Below, in pieces: positions 8,731-17,213 of a stretch of 64,000 nucleotides of DNA. The position numbers and the translations under genes are program-made. This stretch comes from an uncultured Ruminiclostridium sp. (GTDB lineage: Bacteria > Bacillota > Clostridia > Oscillospirales > Ruminococcaceae), in the NCBI GenBank assembly GCA_947623915.1, contig CANQIB010000002.1, positions 169,678 through 233,677 on the forward strand. The letters run 5' to 3'. The stretch's first letter is position 1; every line of letters starts with the position of its first letter. The notes under the pieces are model-generated. The model was not told the origin of the DNA, searched no databases, and saw only the letters and a list, made by a program, of their open reading frames with translations.

Positions 8731-9610
8731 TATGCTTCACCTCGCTTATCCTCAGCTTTTCCGTCAGATTTATCGACAGCGGTATCACGCACAGCAGCGT
8801 CCAAGCCGCCGCAAGGATGATCGCCGCCGCGTCGGTTTTTGCAAAGATGTAAGGGTAAAAGCCGTACTCTGCCGCTCCAAAAGCTCCGCCCGCCGCTATC
8901 GCCGCCGTAAGCGCAAAAACGGCGACCGTCACCGCAGCCTCCTTTGCCGCAAATCGGAAGACGGTATAAGAAGTGCGCCGCACGCCTTTTATCCCGTAGC
9001 CGCGCCCTTTCATGGAAACGGCGGTCCGCGCCGCGCCCTCCGCACAGGCGGCTATCGCCGTTGACAGCACCTTTACCGCGTTTTTTACGCGGACAACAGG
9101 CCCGCCGCTGTATACGTCACATCCGATAAATCGCTGCGCGTGGGCGCATTGTTTTATCCGACGGGCGAGCAGCGGCACAAATCTCAGTATCATGGTCAGC
9201 AGCAGCCCCAGCTTAGGCGCGGCGCAGCCCAGAAGATACGCGACCTTGTCCGAGGTAAATATCTCGCATGAGCAGTAAAACCACATCACGAGAGCCGCCA
9301 TAGCCGCCCCCGAATTAAGGCTGTATGCCAAGGTTTCAAGCGTGGCGTTGTTGCCGGTGGGAAGTACGAACAAAACGGTCACGCCCGCGTTGTTGAACAA
9401 AAGGTTTATCACGCAGGCGAAAAGGTAAAAGGGGAGTATGTACAGCAGCGGTTTCAGCGCTTTTATGCCTTTAAGGCTCACGGCGGTGAGCGACGCCGTG
9501 ATAAGCGATACCGCCGTAAAAAGCGGGTGCTGCAAAAATGCCGTGATAAGCGTCACCGAAAGCAAAAACACCGCCGACGCGAACGGGTGATATTTTTTAA
9601 AGCCGCGCAT
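8717..9610 (-). CDS. ecfT: ECF transporter transmembrane component EcfT (CbiQ family)
   Basis: A 297-residue membrane scaffold that couples the two ATPases to the S-component. Several hydrophobic helices are followed by a long cytoplasmic segment carrying SMKGRGYGIKG, which matches the xRGxx coupling motif region of EcfT (usually ARG), and two more helices at the C-terminus. PKLGLLLTMILRFVPLL is also typical. It lies 22 bases after the DUF4430 gene, and its end overlaps the ATPase fusion start. Confidence 0.9.
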   Translation of the reverse strand: MRGFKKYHPFASAVFLLSVTLITAFLQHPLFTAVSLITASLTAVSLKGIKALKPLLYILPFYLFACVINLLFNNAGVTVLFVLPTGNNATLETLAYSLNSGAAMAALVMWFYCSCEIFTSDKVAYLLGCAAPKLGLLLTMILRFVPLLARRIKQCAHAQRFIGCDVYSGGPVVRVKNAVKVLSTAIAACAEGAARTAVSMKGRGYGIKGVRRTSYTVFRFAAKEAAVTVAVFALTAAIAAGGAFGAAEYGFYPYIFAKTDAAAIILAAAWTLLCVIPLSINLTEKLRISEVKHIDAV

Positions 9611-9632
9611 GATATTCCCCCTTTCAGAAAGT

Positions 9633-10430
9633 TTATTCTCCGCATTTATAGATAAATTCTATTTTGTCGCCGTCCTTTGGTTTAAAGGAGGAACAGCCGG
9701 TATCCGGCTGAACACCGTTTACCGTATAAAGCCAGCCGGAGGAGCTGCCGCAGTCGAACTCGTACAGGTTGTTTATCCCCTCTATGTAGGAGCTGCCCAA
9801 AGCGGGAGTGTAGGACGCCTCCAGCTGTATGTCGTTTTCGGTGCAGATACGCCTTAAAATATCGTAAACGCTTTCTCCTTTGTCAAAGCCCGCCGACGCG
9901 GAGGAAAACAGTATTCCGTTTTCAGGGACGAGAGAGCGTTTGTTTTTGTCCAGTCGGTCAAGGTTATCCAGCAGGGAAACGCAGCTTATCACAAAGGTGC
10001 ATTTGCTGTCATATCGCTTTGAGGGTATCGCCTCGGTCGCGGGTCGGCTCGTTTGTGTTGTAGTGACGGGCGCGGCAGTCGCGGGAGGTTTTACGGTGGC
10101 AGGCGGCGGCGATACGGCGGGCTTTGAGGTTTGCGGCAAATCGGAGGAGAAAATCGTAGAGCTTTCCGTTTTTTCGGGCAGGCTCTCGACGGTGGTGCTT
10201 TGCGGCTTTTCCGAGGTCGCGGCGGTTGATACGGCGGGCTTTGTTTCGCTATCGGTCGTTTGGGAAGCGCTTTCCGTGACTTTTGAGATCTCGCTGCTTT
10301 CCGTAAGGCTTTGCGAAACGTCGTCCTGCCGCGTGTCTGCCCGACCGCCCAAAAGAATTACAGCGGCCGCCAGCACCGTCGCGGCAAGCAGGGCAAGCGC
10401 CGGATATTTGTATTTTTTTATAAATTCCAT
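9633..10430 (-). CDS. Membrane-anchored DUF4430 (transcobalamin C-terminal-like) protein
   Basis: 265 residues. An N-terminal helix (residues 8-29) without a lipobox cysteine anchors it outside the membrane, followed by a Ser/Thr/Pro-rich spacer (about 33-135) long enough to reach into the wall. The C-terminal DUF4430 domain (about 140-265) contains FDKGESVYDILRRIC and SSGWLYTVNGVQPDTGCSSF...DGDKIEFIY. DUF4430 is the domain resembling the beta domain of intrinsic factor and transcobalamin. With the upstream cobalamin riboswitch and downstream ECF genes, the likely job is to hold or pass corrinoids to the transporter. Binding itself is inferred. Confidence 0.85.
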   Translation of the reverse strand: MEFIKKYKYPALALLAATVLAAAVILLGGRADTRQDDVSQSLTESSEISKVTESASQTTDSETKPAVSTAATSEKPQSTTVESLPEKTESSTIFSSDLPQTSKPAVSPPPATVKPPATAAPVTTTQTSRPATEAIPSKRYDSKCTFVISCVSLLDNLDRLDKNKRSLVPENGILFSSASAGFDKGESVYDILRRICTENDIQLEASYTPALGSSYIEGINNLYEFDCGSSSGWLYTVNGVQPDTGCSSFKPKDGDKIEFIYKCGE

Positions 10431-10461
10431 ATCTTACACCTGCCCGTATCTTGCCGAAAGT

Positions 10462-13400
10462 TTATTTGCGTTTTTTCTTTAAAAGCAGCGCTGCCGCAAA
10501 CAGTATCGACGACGCGGCAAGCGCCGATTCGCCGCAGACAACGGGAACGCCCGTGTTCGGGTTTTCGTCTGTTCCCGTGCCGACATTATCGCCGTTCGGC
10601 TTGCTGTCGGTGTTATCCTTATCTTTTTCAGGCTCGTTCGGCTGTTTGTCGCCGCTGTCGGCGGGAGCTAAGGTTATTTCAATTTCGCCCATGTCGTAAA
10701 GCGAAGGTTCTCCCGCGAGCAGCCGTTCATATGCGTTAAGCGCGAGGAACGCCTGTTCCGTTGACATTTGGTCGGCGCTTTCTCCGTAGCTGTGCGAAAA
10801 GCCCTTTTCGGTAAAGTTATCCGTCAGCATTTGCATTATCCTGCCGTCCGAGAACGAGCAAATATCCTCACCTACCGCGCAAAGCGCCGCCGCTATTTGC
10901 GCCGACGTTTCGCAAGGGTATGCGCCGCTGAGGCTTTCGGTGCAGTCCGATAAGTATTCAACGGCGGCGTTTACCGCGGCTAAAACCTCGGCGTTATCCT
11001 TGCGGTAAGGCGCGAGAGCCTGCACAGCCATGGCGGTTATATCCGGCTCGCTTTCTTTTTCCAAGCCCCAGCCGCCGTCGGTGTGCTGTTCGTCCAGAAT
11101 GTATGAAATGAGGGCTTCTCTGGTGGTTTGGGTTTTTCCGACATCGGCGGCGGGTATTTCGTAATCGTGCGAATCAAAGGCGATAAGCGCCCATATCGGA
11201 CCGTTCACGCCCTGAGTTTTTACATAATCTAAGTCGGAAAGGGGCTGCAAAAGGTCATATCCGACAACGTTCGTAACGTCCCTGCCGATGGCGGTAAGAG
11301 CCAGCACCACGCGGGAATTTTCAGTGGATTTCGCACGGTGCAGCTTTGCGGAGCCGTTTTCGGCGACCGCCTTTGCCACTTCGCTGTAATAAGCGTCGCT
11401 TATTTTATCGGTGATATAGCCGGAGCGCGCCAGCCCCGTTATTATCCAGTCGCCGCCTATGGCGTTTATCGAAACCGTGTTGGTTTCGGCGTAGTTTTTA
11501 AGCAGCTTTGCCGTTTCGAGATATATTTCATGCGCGCAGCGGCGGTTTTCTTCCGCGCTCAGCTTATCAAGCCGTTCGAGCAGCGCGCCGAGCTTTTCCT
11601 TTTCCTCGTCGGGAACGTAGGCTTTTTCCGCGTCGGACAGCTTGTCGAACATTTCGGCCGCCTTTAAAACGTCCGCCTTGTCCTCAAGGGTAACGTCCTC
11701 TGCGTTCGGCAGGTCGTCGATAGTGACGGTCACCTTGTCCGAATCAAAGCTCGTATCCCAGTTTTCGATAACATAATTGTCGGTGTAGTAGAACACCACC
11801 TCGTCGCCGTCGGACAGCACATAGTCCTGCATGCTCCTGTCGGGCGATTCTCCGTTCACCATGTACTGCCAGCCGCAGTATCTGCCGTTGGTAAACTCGC
11901 CGACGGTAGTATCGCCGAAGGTCACGGAGGATATGTATCCTTTCGATTCGTCCGCGATAAGTCCCTTATCTTCAAAGCAAACGTCCAGCAGGTCTTTTAC
12001 CGTGCTGCCGTCTATCACATAGGAGGTGCGTTTTACCCATTCGGTAAGTCCGCCCTCTTTCAGCGTGTGGCGTTCCTCCCTGCCGTGCGGATAGTCGCCC
12101 AGCACCGTGATGTATGCCGCGGTTTTGCCGTTAGGGACAGGGGACACCTTTACCCCGAAATCCATCGAGTAATTGCCGTATTCCACGCCGGCAAGCTGAT
12201 AATCGGGTACGGTAAAATCCACGCCCGAAAAAACTCCGTCGGAGGAGGGGACGGTTTCAAAAGTGCCGTCGCTGTATTTGACCGTAAGATCGTAATTTTC
12301 CAAAGCGGAATAATCCGTATAGGCGGTCACGCTTTTTTCGGGACTTGTAAGCAGACTTTTGGAAGTGACCGAGGTGATATGGGTATTTCCGCCAAACACG
12401 GGATAAAGCTCGCCCTGCTCATAATCGGGGGCGGTCTTGGAGGAATTGAGCTTGGCGACTAGCGTGCCGTCGGTCAGCGCAGCGGGAGAAAATCCGACGG
12501 CTATCGTTGCCGCGCCTGCTCCCGTGGGGTCGGCGGCTATTCCGTAGTGGCTGTCCTCCTCTGCCGAAACATACGCCTCCAGCTTACCTATGCCGCTTTT
12601 TGAACCGCAATTGTTTATATAATAGTTGTTGTATATGATGTTGTAGCGGTCCATCGTGTTCATGTAGCCGATTATGCCGCCTACCGCCGCGTCGTCCGAG
12701 CTTGCTTTTACCGAGCCCGCAAAGTAGTTGTTCCTTATTCTGCCTATGCCGTTGTTCCGACAGGCTTTTGCGCCCTTTTCGCCGCCGAAGATACCGCCGA
12801 CGTTATTTTCGCCGGATATTTTGCCGGTAGCGTAGCAGTTTTCTATCGTAACGCAGGGGGTGGCGGGCGCGGAGCCCGATGTATAGCCGTTTCCGACGAT
12901 ACCGCCTAACATTTCGCCGTTGGAAACGATGTCGCCGTAAAACGCGCAGTTGTTTATGTAAAAGTCCCTCATCGACTGCCCTTTAAAGCCGACTATGCCG
13001 CCGACATTGTTATGACCGTATACCGTGGCATAGCTTACGCAGCCGCTTATAGTGCCGTTGAACGCTCCGCCGAACGAGCCGATATTGTCGCGGTGGCTGA
13101 ACGTTCCCACAAACGGGTAGACGGTATCGGTGTCGCCGAGGTCGCCCCAGCTCCCGTCGTCGCCTATGACCACGCCGGATTCCACCGTGCTGTTGTAAAT
13201 ATTTACCGAGTCGCTGCCGTATCCGCCCACAAAGCCGGAGTAAAGGATATGCGAGCCGGATCTTATGGTAACGTTGTATATATCCATCGTGCAGCCGGTA
13301 GTGTACCCCTGAATGACTCCGTAGCCGGGTATTTTTTCACCGTATATCGAAAGGTCGGACAGCTTTGCGCCGCTCGGAACGCCGATAAGCGACAGACTTC

Positions 13401-14178
13401 CTGCGGGGACGGTAAGAGTCTTGCCGTTGCCGTCGATATACCCGCCAAAACGGTTTTTGCTCGTTCCGACAGGCTGCCAGCCGTCGGGGAGGGTAACGTC
13501 GTTTTCCAGACGGAAATATATCCCGCTGTAGTCCGTGTTGTCGATGTTGTTGCTGTCGGACAGCTCTTTAAGATCGGCGCCGTCCTTTATAAGGTAAGGG
13601 GAGGACTGATAGCCCTTTCCTTCCCAGTAGGGGGAATACGGGTCGCGGGTGGAGGTCTGAAGTATGATTACGTCACATTCCGCTTTGCAGCTCAAGGTAA
13701 GCAGTACGCCCTTGACCTGCTTTATCGGCATGGAATACCCCTCGTCGTAATACAGATTTTTCGTTACCGACCAAAAGCCCTGATTGTAGCTTTTGAAATC
13801 ATTGTCGGTGAGCGGCGTTTTGAGCCCCTGCTCAAGGCTTTCCGCTTTGTCGGGAACGGCGGCGTTTCCGTCTGCGACAAGCGAATAGCAGCTAAGCTCG
13901 TATCCGTCCTTTACAATAACGTCCTCGGCGTCGTATGTCGCGCCGTAGGGGAGAGTGACGAGATAAGCGCTGCCCTCGGCGTCATTTGATTCATATTTGC
14001 CTATCCGCTGCGCAAAGCCTTCTCCTTGTGGGCTGACATAGTTCAGCGTCAGCAGATCCCCCGCTTTAAGCGTGAAACTGTCGGTGTTTTCCTGCGCAAA
14101 AACCGTTAGCGGGAGGGAAAACGCCGTCATTGCGGCTGCCAGAGCAAATCCGGCAAGCCTTTTTGCTTTTGTTTTCAT
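10462..14178 (-). CDS. Wall-anchored surface protein: GLUG repeats, DUF4430 and prenyltransferase-like barrel
   Basis: 1238 residues. A signal peptide covers residues 1-28 (ends VFAQE). Residues about 190-540 form a beta-helix-like region with GLUG-type motifs (GGIVGFKG, LGGIVGNG, NNVGGIFGG, AVGGIIGYM). A DUF4430 domain lies at about 690-800 (CGWQYMVNGESPDRSMQDYVLSDGDEVVFYY). An alpha/alpha-toroid region at about 930-1165 has LDEQHTDGGWGL, DITAMAVQAL, TSAQIAAALCAVG and STEQAFLALNAYERL, as in prenyltransferase/squalene-cyclase repeats. A spacer, NPNTG, a hydrophobic helix and KKKRK form a sortase-type anchor. Intrinsic factor combines the same barrel and beta domain in the opposite order. First gene of the riboswitch-controlled operon. 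Confidence 0.88.
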   Translation of the reverse strand: MKTKAKRLAGFALAAAMTAFSLPLTVFAQENTDSFTLKAGDLLTLNYVSPQGEGFAQRIGKYESNDAEGSAYLVTLPYGATYDAEDVIVKDGYELSCYSLVADGNAAVPDKAESLEQGLKTPLTDNDFKSYNQGFWSVTKNLYYDEGYSMPIKQVKGVLLTLSCKAECDVIILQTSTRDPYSPYWEGKGYQSSPYLIKDGADLKELSDSNNIDNTDYSGIYFRLENDVTLPDGWQPVGTSKNRFGGYIDGNGKTLTVPAGSLSLIGVPSGAKLSDLSIYGEKIPGYGVIQGYTTGCTMDIYNVTIRSGSHILYSGFVGGYGSDSVNIYNSTVESGVVIGDDGSWGDLGDTDTVYPFVGTFSHRDNIGSFGGAFNGTISGCVSYATVYGHNNVGGIVGFKGQSMRDFYINNCAFYGDIVSNGEMLGGIVGNGYTSGSAPATPCVTIENCYATGKISGENNVGGIFGGEKGAKACRNNGIGRIRNNYFAGSVKASSDDAAVGGIIGYMNTMDRYNIIYNNYYINNCGSKSGIGKLEAYVSAEEDSHYGIAADPTGAGAATIAVGFSPAALTDGTLVAKLNSSKTAPDYEQGELYPVFGGNTHITSVTSKSLLTSPEKSVTAYTDYSALENYDLTVKYSDGTFETVPSSDGVFSGVDFTVPDYQLAGVEYGNYSMDFGVKVSPVPNGKTAAYITVLGDYPHGREERHTLKEGGLTEWVKRTSYVIDGSTVKDLLDVCFEDKGLIADESKGYISSVTFGDTTVGEFTNGRYCGWQYMVNGESPDRSMQDYVLSDGDEVVFYYTDNYVIENWDTSFDSDKVTVTIDDLPNAEDVTLEDKADVLKAAEMFDKLSDAEKAYVPDEEKEKLGALLERLDKLSAEENRRCAHEIYLETAKLLKNYAETNTVSINAIGGDWIITGLARSGYITDKISDAYYSEVAKAVAENGSAKLHRAKSTENSRVVLALTAIGRDVTNVVGYDLLQPLSDLDYVKTQGVNGPIWALIAFDSHDYEIPAADVGKTQTTREALISYILDEQHTDGGWGLEKESEPDITAMAVQALAPYRKDNAEVLAAVNAAVEYLSDCTESLSGAYPCETSAQIAAALCAVGEDICSFSDGRIMQMLTDNFTEKGFSHSYGESADQMSTEQAFLALNAYERLLAGEPSLYDMGEIEITLAPADSGDKQPNEPEKDKDNTDSKPNGDNVGTGTDENPNTGVPVVCGESALAASSILFAAALLLKKKRK

Positions 14179-14236
14179 TTTGATACTTCCTTTCAGATGT
14201 TTTATTTAACAGCCGATTTTACGGTAACGCAGCGGC

Positions 14237-14270
14237 AAAAATAAAAGGCGCGTGCCAAACGGCCGCGCCT
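14237..14270 (-). terminator. Riboswitch-associated intrinsic terminator
   Basis: Read on the minus strand: GGCGCG, an 11-base loop, CGCGCC, then TTTTATTTTT. It lies between the cobalamin-box region and the first gene of the operon, placed to cut transcription when ligand is bound. Confidence 0.85.
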
Positions 14271-14284
14271 GCCTGTCCCAGACT

Positions 14285-14455
14285 GCTTTACCGAAAAATA
14301 CGGAAGTACCCTGACTTATGCACGAAAAACACCGCGCCGCAAGGCGCAGTTATTCCGCTCAAACACAGTAATGACAGTTGTTCCGGACTCGAACCGGATC
14401 ACAATTACCTACTCGGCTTACAAACCTTTCAAACCGTATTTTCCCCGAAGCTCCG
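14285..14455 (-). ncRNA. Cobalamin riboswitch
   Basis: Read on the minus strand, the leader has the conserved order of the B12 element: TTGAAAGGTTTGTAAGCCGA, then the core GGTTCGAGTCCGGAAC followed by AACTGTCATTACTGTG, a hairpin GCGCCTTGCGGCGC, and a box AAGTCAGGGTACTTCCG at 14301..14317 resembling the B12 box. A terminator follows at once. This is recognised by eye; Infernal with the Rfam cobalamin model would settle it. It predicts repression of the four downstream genes by a cobamide. Confidence 0.82.
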
Positions 14456-14533
14456 CTTCGGTCAGCATATTAAACTACGTTTATTTTATCATATTTTCAA
14501 AGAAAATGCAATATCCCGCGGAAGATTTTTACA

Positions 14534-16123
14534 TCAAATATTATCCACGGCTGCGCGTTCCGCTGCAAGCATTTTTTCATAGCTTTGCATGAATTTATCA
14601 AATCCGTCCCTGTCCTTAGCGACGGGAGATACCGTGTTGATCTTTGTGTTGTAAAACACCTTTCTGTCCAGCCATTCGGCAAGGCTCTCGTCCTTGTCCT
14701 TGTTTATCATGTACGACGCGAGCAGGGCTATCCCCCACGCGCCGCCCTCTCCGGCGGTCTGCATTACCGCAACGGGAGCGTCGGCGGCTGCGGCAAGTAT
14801 ACGCTGACCGACGTTTTCGGTCTTGAAAAATCCTCCGTGACCGTTAAGTATATCCACCCCGACGTTTTCTTCCTTTAAAAGTATATCCAAGCCTTTTTTA
14901 AGCGTTGCAAGAGAGGAGAAAAGCTGAGCGCGCATAAAATTCGCAAGGGTGAATTTGCTGTCCGGCGTGCGGACAAATAAGGGACGACCCTCTTCAAATC
15001 CCGTGATATGCTCGCCGGAGAGATACCCGCAGGCAGTCAGCCCGCCGCAGTCGGGGTCGCCCGTCAGCGCAAGCTCGAACAGCGTTTTGTAAAGCTCCGA
15101 CATTTCTATATCGCAGCCCAGACGGTCGGCAAGCTCTTTGAATATCCCTATCCAGCCGTTAAGCTCGGAAGTGCAGTTGTTGCAATGTACCATTGCGGTA
15201 AGGTCGCCTGAGGGGGTGGTCACGAGATCTATCTCGCGGTGCGGCTTTTTCAGCCCGTTTTCCAATACCACCATCGCAAAAACGGAAGTTCCCGCGGATA
15301 CGTTGCCGGTGCGGGGACGCACGCTGTCGGTCGCCGTCATGCCCGTTCCCGCGTCGCCCTCCGGCGGACAGAACGGTATGCCGGCTTCCAGATTTCCGGA
15401 CGGATCCAGCAGCTTTGCTCCGTCTTTGGTGAGCCGTCCAGCAAAATCTCCCGCGCAAAGCACCTGCGGCAGCAATCCCTCCAGCGGCTTGTCAAAGCCG
15501 TACTTTTGCGCCTCGGCATTGAACGCGTACATCATATCCTTGTTGTAGTCATGAGCGCTAATGTCTATCGGGAACATACCCGACGCGTCGCCTATACCCA
15601 GCACATGGCGGGAGGTCAGCATATAATGGACGTGTCCCGCAAGCGTTGTGATGTAGGACAGCTTTTCAAGGTGAGGCTCTTTGTTTATAACGGCATGGTA
15701 TAAATGCGCTATGCTCCATCTTTGAGCGATGGGATAATCAAATAATTCCGTCAGTCTGTCGGCGGCTTTTTCGGTAAAGGTGTTCCTCCATGTACGAAAA
15801 GGTACAAGCAGCCTGTCACTTTCGTCAAACGCCATATACCCGTGCATCATGGCGCTTATTCCTATCGAACCGTAGGTTTTCGGTATGATACCGTATTTTA
15901 ACCGCAGATTTTTCAAAAGGTCGCTGTAAACTCCCTGTATACCGTTATGTATATCCTCAAGAGTATATGTCCAAATGCCGTTGGAATATCGGTTTTCCCA
16001 CAAATAAGAGCCTGAGGCAACGGGCTTGCCGTCGTCCGTTACTACTACCGCCTTGATACGCGTCGAGCCGAACTCTATCCCCAAAGAGGTCTCTCCGCGC
16101 TTTATCTTTCCTTCGATACTCAT
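14534..16123 (-). CDS. FGGY-family carbohydrate kinase (probable pentulose kinase)
   Basis: 529 residues. The ATPase-fold N-terminus reads LGIEFGSTRIKAVVVTDDG (phosphate-1 motif), followed by ISAMMHGYMAFDE and RTWRN in the sugar-binding part. PEGDAGTGMTATDSVRPRTGNVSAGTS marks the second half, and LNGHGGFFKTENVGQRILAAA with GEGGAWGIALLA the adenosine region. Family members phosphorylate xylulose, ribulose or related sugars; length and N-terminus resemble the group often called L-ribulokinase-like, but the substrate cannot be fixed. It stands alone behind its own promoter and a structured leader. Confidence 0.88.
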   Translation of the reverse strand: MSIEGKIKRGETSLGIEFGSTRIKAVVVTDDGKPVASGSYLWENRYSNGIWTYTLEDIHNGIQGVYSDLLKNLRLKYGIIPKTYGSIGISAMMHGYMAFDESDRLLVPFRTWRNTFTEKAADRLTELFDYPIAQRWSIAHLYHAVINKEPHLEKLSYITTLAGHVHYMLTSRHVLGIGDASGMFPIDISAHDYNKDMMYAFNAEAQKYGFDKPLEGLLPQVLCAGDFAGRLTKDGAKLLDPSGNLEAGIPFCPPEGDAGTGMTATDSVRPRTGNVSAGTSVFAMVVLENGLKKPHREIDLVTTPSGDLTAMVHCNNCTSELNGWIGIFKELADRLGCDIEMSELYKTLFELALTGDPDCGGLTACGYLSGEHITGFEEGRPLFVRTPDSKFTLANFMRAQLFSSLATLKKGLDILLKEENVGVDILNGHGGFFKTENVGQRILAAAADAPVAVMQTAGEGGAWGIALLASYMINKDKDESLAEWLDRKVFYNTKINTVSPVAKDRDGFDKFMQSYEKMLAAERAAVDNI

Positions 16124-16175
16124 ATCTATTTCCTCCGTTTTTTGCTTTATGCCCGCATTTAAAAGACGCCGCCCG

Positions 16176-16281
16176 AAAAATTAAATTACCCCACGGCGGC
16201 AGCGTCGGGAGCTTCTGTACGTCGGAGCGTAAAAGTCCCGAAAATCGTCGTGGGGCAGCTTGGTTTTTCGTATGCCTGCCC
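16176..16281 (-). promoter_or_regulatory. Structured leader with two competing hairpins upstream of the FGGY kinase
   Basis: Read on the minus strand, GGGCAG at the predicted RNA 5' end (16281..16276) can pair with CTGCCC (16258..16253). The same CCCC is also needed for a long hairpin CCCCACGACG / CGCCGTGGGG (16255..16246 with 16198..16189). An inner CGGGA/TCCCG stem and TAATTTAATTTTT follow. The two pairings exclude each other, as in attenuators. No known riboswitch class was recognised. Confidence 0.5.
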
Positions 16282-16287
16282 ATATTT

Positions 16288-16316
16288 ATATTATCATAAT
16301 TTTGGTACAGTTGCAA
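16288..16316 (-). promoter_or_regulatory. Promoter of the FGGY kinase gene
   Basis: On the minus strand: TTGCAA (16316..16311), a 17-base spacer and TAATAT (16293..16288). It lies between the spo0A stop and the kinase leader. Confidence 0.65.
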
Positions 16317-16360
16317 TAGTAAAGAATATATTTTCGGTAAATTTTGCGGAAAAAGCCAAA

Positions 16361-17116
16361 TCACATCAAAACGGAAATTTTGCCCTCCGTTTGGTCCACT
16401 ATCAGGCTGTCGGCTATCGCCGCTATAAATTCGGAGTTGGTAGGCTTTCCGCTCAGGTCAAAGTAACCGAATTGACTGCAAAAATCATCTTTATCACATC
16501 TGTCCCATGATATTTCGATAGCGTGGCGCATGGCGCGTTCCACACAAGAAGATGTGGTATGGAATTTTTGGGCGATAACGGGGTAAAGCTCTTTAGTCAC
16601 TTTGTTGAGCACTTCGGGATTTTCCACCGTCATGATTATCGCGGTGCGTATGTAGTTGTAGCCCTTGATATGCGCGGGGATACCTACTCTTCGGATAATA
16701 TCCGTTACCGTCCGCTCCAGTCCCATTATTTTATTGCCGGAAGGGCAGGGGTGATCCGGCGACATCATGGACATAAGCTCCAAAGCCAGACCTGAGCCGT
16801 CGGGCGGGCAGCTTATACAGCGGTCGGCTCCGGCGGAGCGGAATTTGTTTTGGGTGAGCGTATCGTTGCTGTTTACCGTTACCGCGATATAGGGGAAATA
16901 GTCGGGTATGCCGCGCAGCGTCCTTATTAGCTTAGGCTCGCGCGAGCCGTCGGACAGCAGTATCATTTCGGGGCGTTTTTCCACAGCAAAATCATAAACG
17001 GATTTTGCGTCTTGGCGGGAGAAAGCGCAAAATCCGGCTTTCTTCAGCATGGACGCCCATTCGATACCTATTTTCGGCGATCTTTCTCCGATAAGTACAT
17101 TGATCATCTTTTCCAT
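16361..17116 (-). CDS. spo0A: Spo0A-like response regulator with degenerate receiver
   Basis: 251 residues. The C-terminal DNA-binding domain is clear: VGIPAHIKGYNYIRTAI, VTKELYPVIAQKFHTTSSCVERAMRHAIEISW, FGYF and GKPTNSEFIAAIADSL. The receiver-like N-terminus is altered at every phosphorylation position when aligned with B. subtilis Spo0A: the acidic pair reads GER, the phosphoacceptor Asp position reads LLSDGS, and the KP motif reads ISCPPD. It may therefore act without aspartyl phosphorylation or answer to another input. AAAGGAAG precedes the ATG. No other sporulation gene is in the window. Confidence 0.92.
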   Translation of the reverse strand: MEKMINVLIGERSPKIGIEWASMLKKAGFCAFSRQDAKSVYDFAVEKRPEMILLSDGSREPKLIRTLRGIPDYFPYIAVTVNSNDTLTQNKFRSAGADRCISCPPDGSGLALELMSMMSPDHPCPSGNKIMGLERTVTDIIRRVGIPAHIKGYNYIRTAIIMTVENPEVLNKVTKELYPVIAQKFHTTSSCVERAMRHAIEISWDRCDKDDFCSQFGYFDLSGKPTNSEFIAAIADSLIVDQTEGKISVLM

Positions 17117-17184
17117 ATCAACACTTCCTTTAAAATTATTTTCCGTGAAAGTTATTCGCTTTCATCGGACACCGTTCGTGTATT

Positions 17185-17213
17185 TTCAATTATAATCATC
17201 AAAATCGAAAAAT
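17185..17213 (-). promoter_or_regulatory. Possible promoter of spo0A
   Basis: On the minus strand a TTTGAT/TTGATT element is followed after about 16-17 bases by TATAAT in the AT-rich stretch upstream of spo0A. The rest of the 17117..17612 gap is AT-rich and holds only this and the tRNA promoter. Confidence 0.45.

Noticed and set aside
13012..13989. Long plus-strand frame opposite the DUF4430 surface gene
   Set aside because: It is an antisense shadow with no start signal and composition typical of reversed codons.
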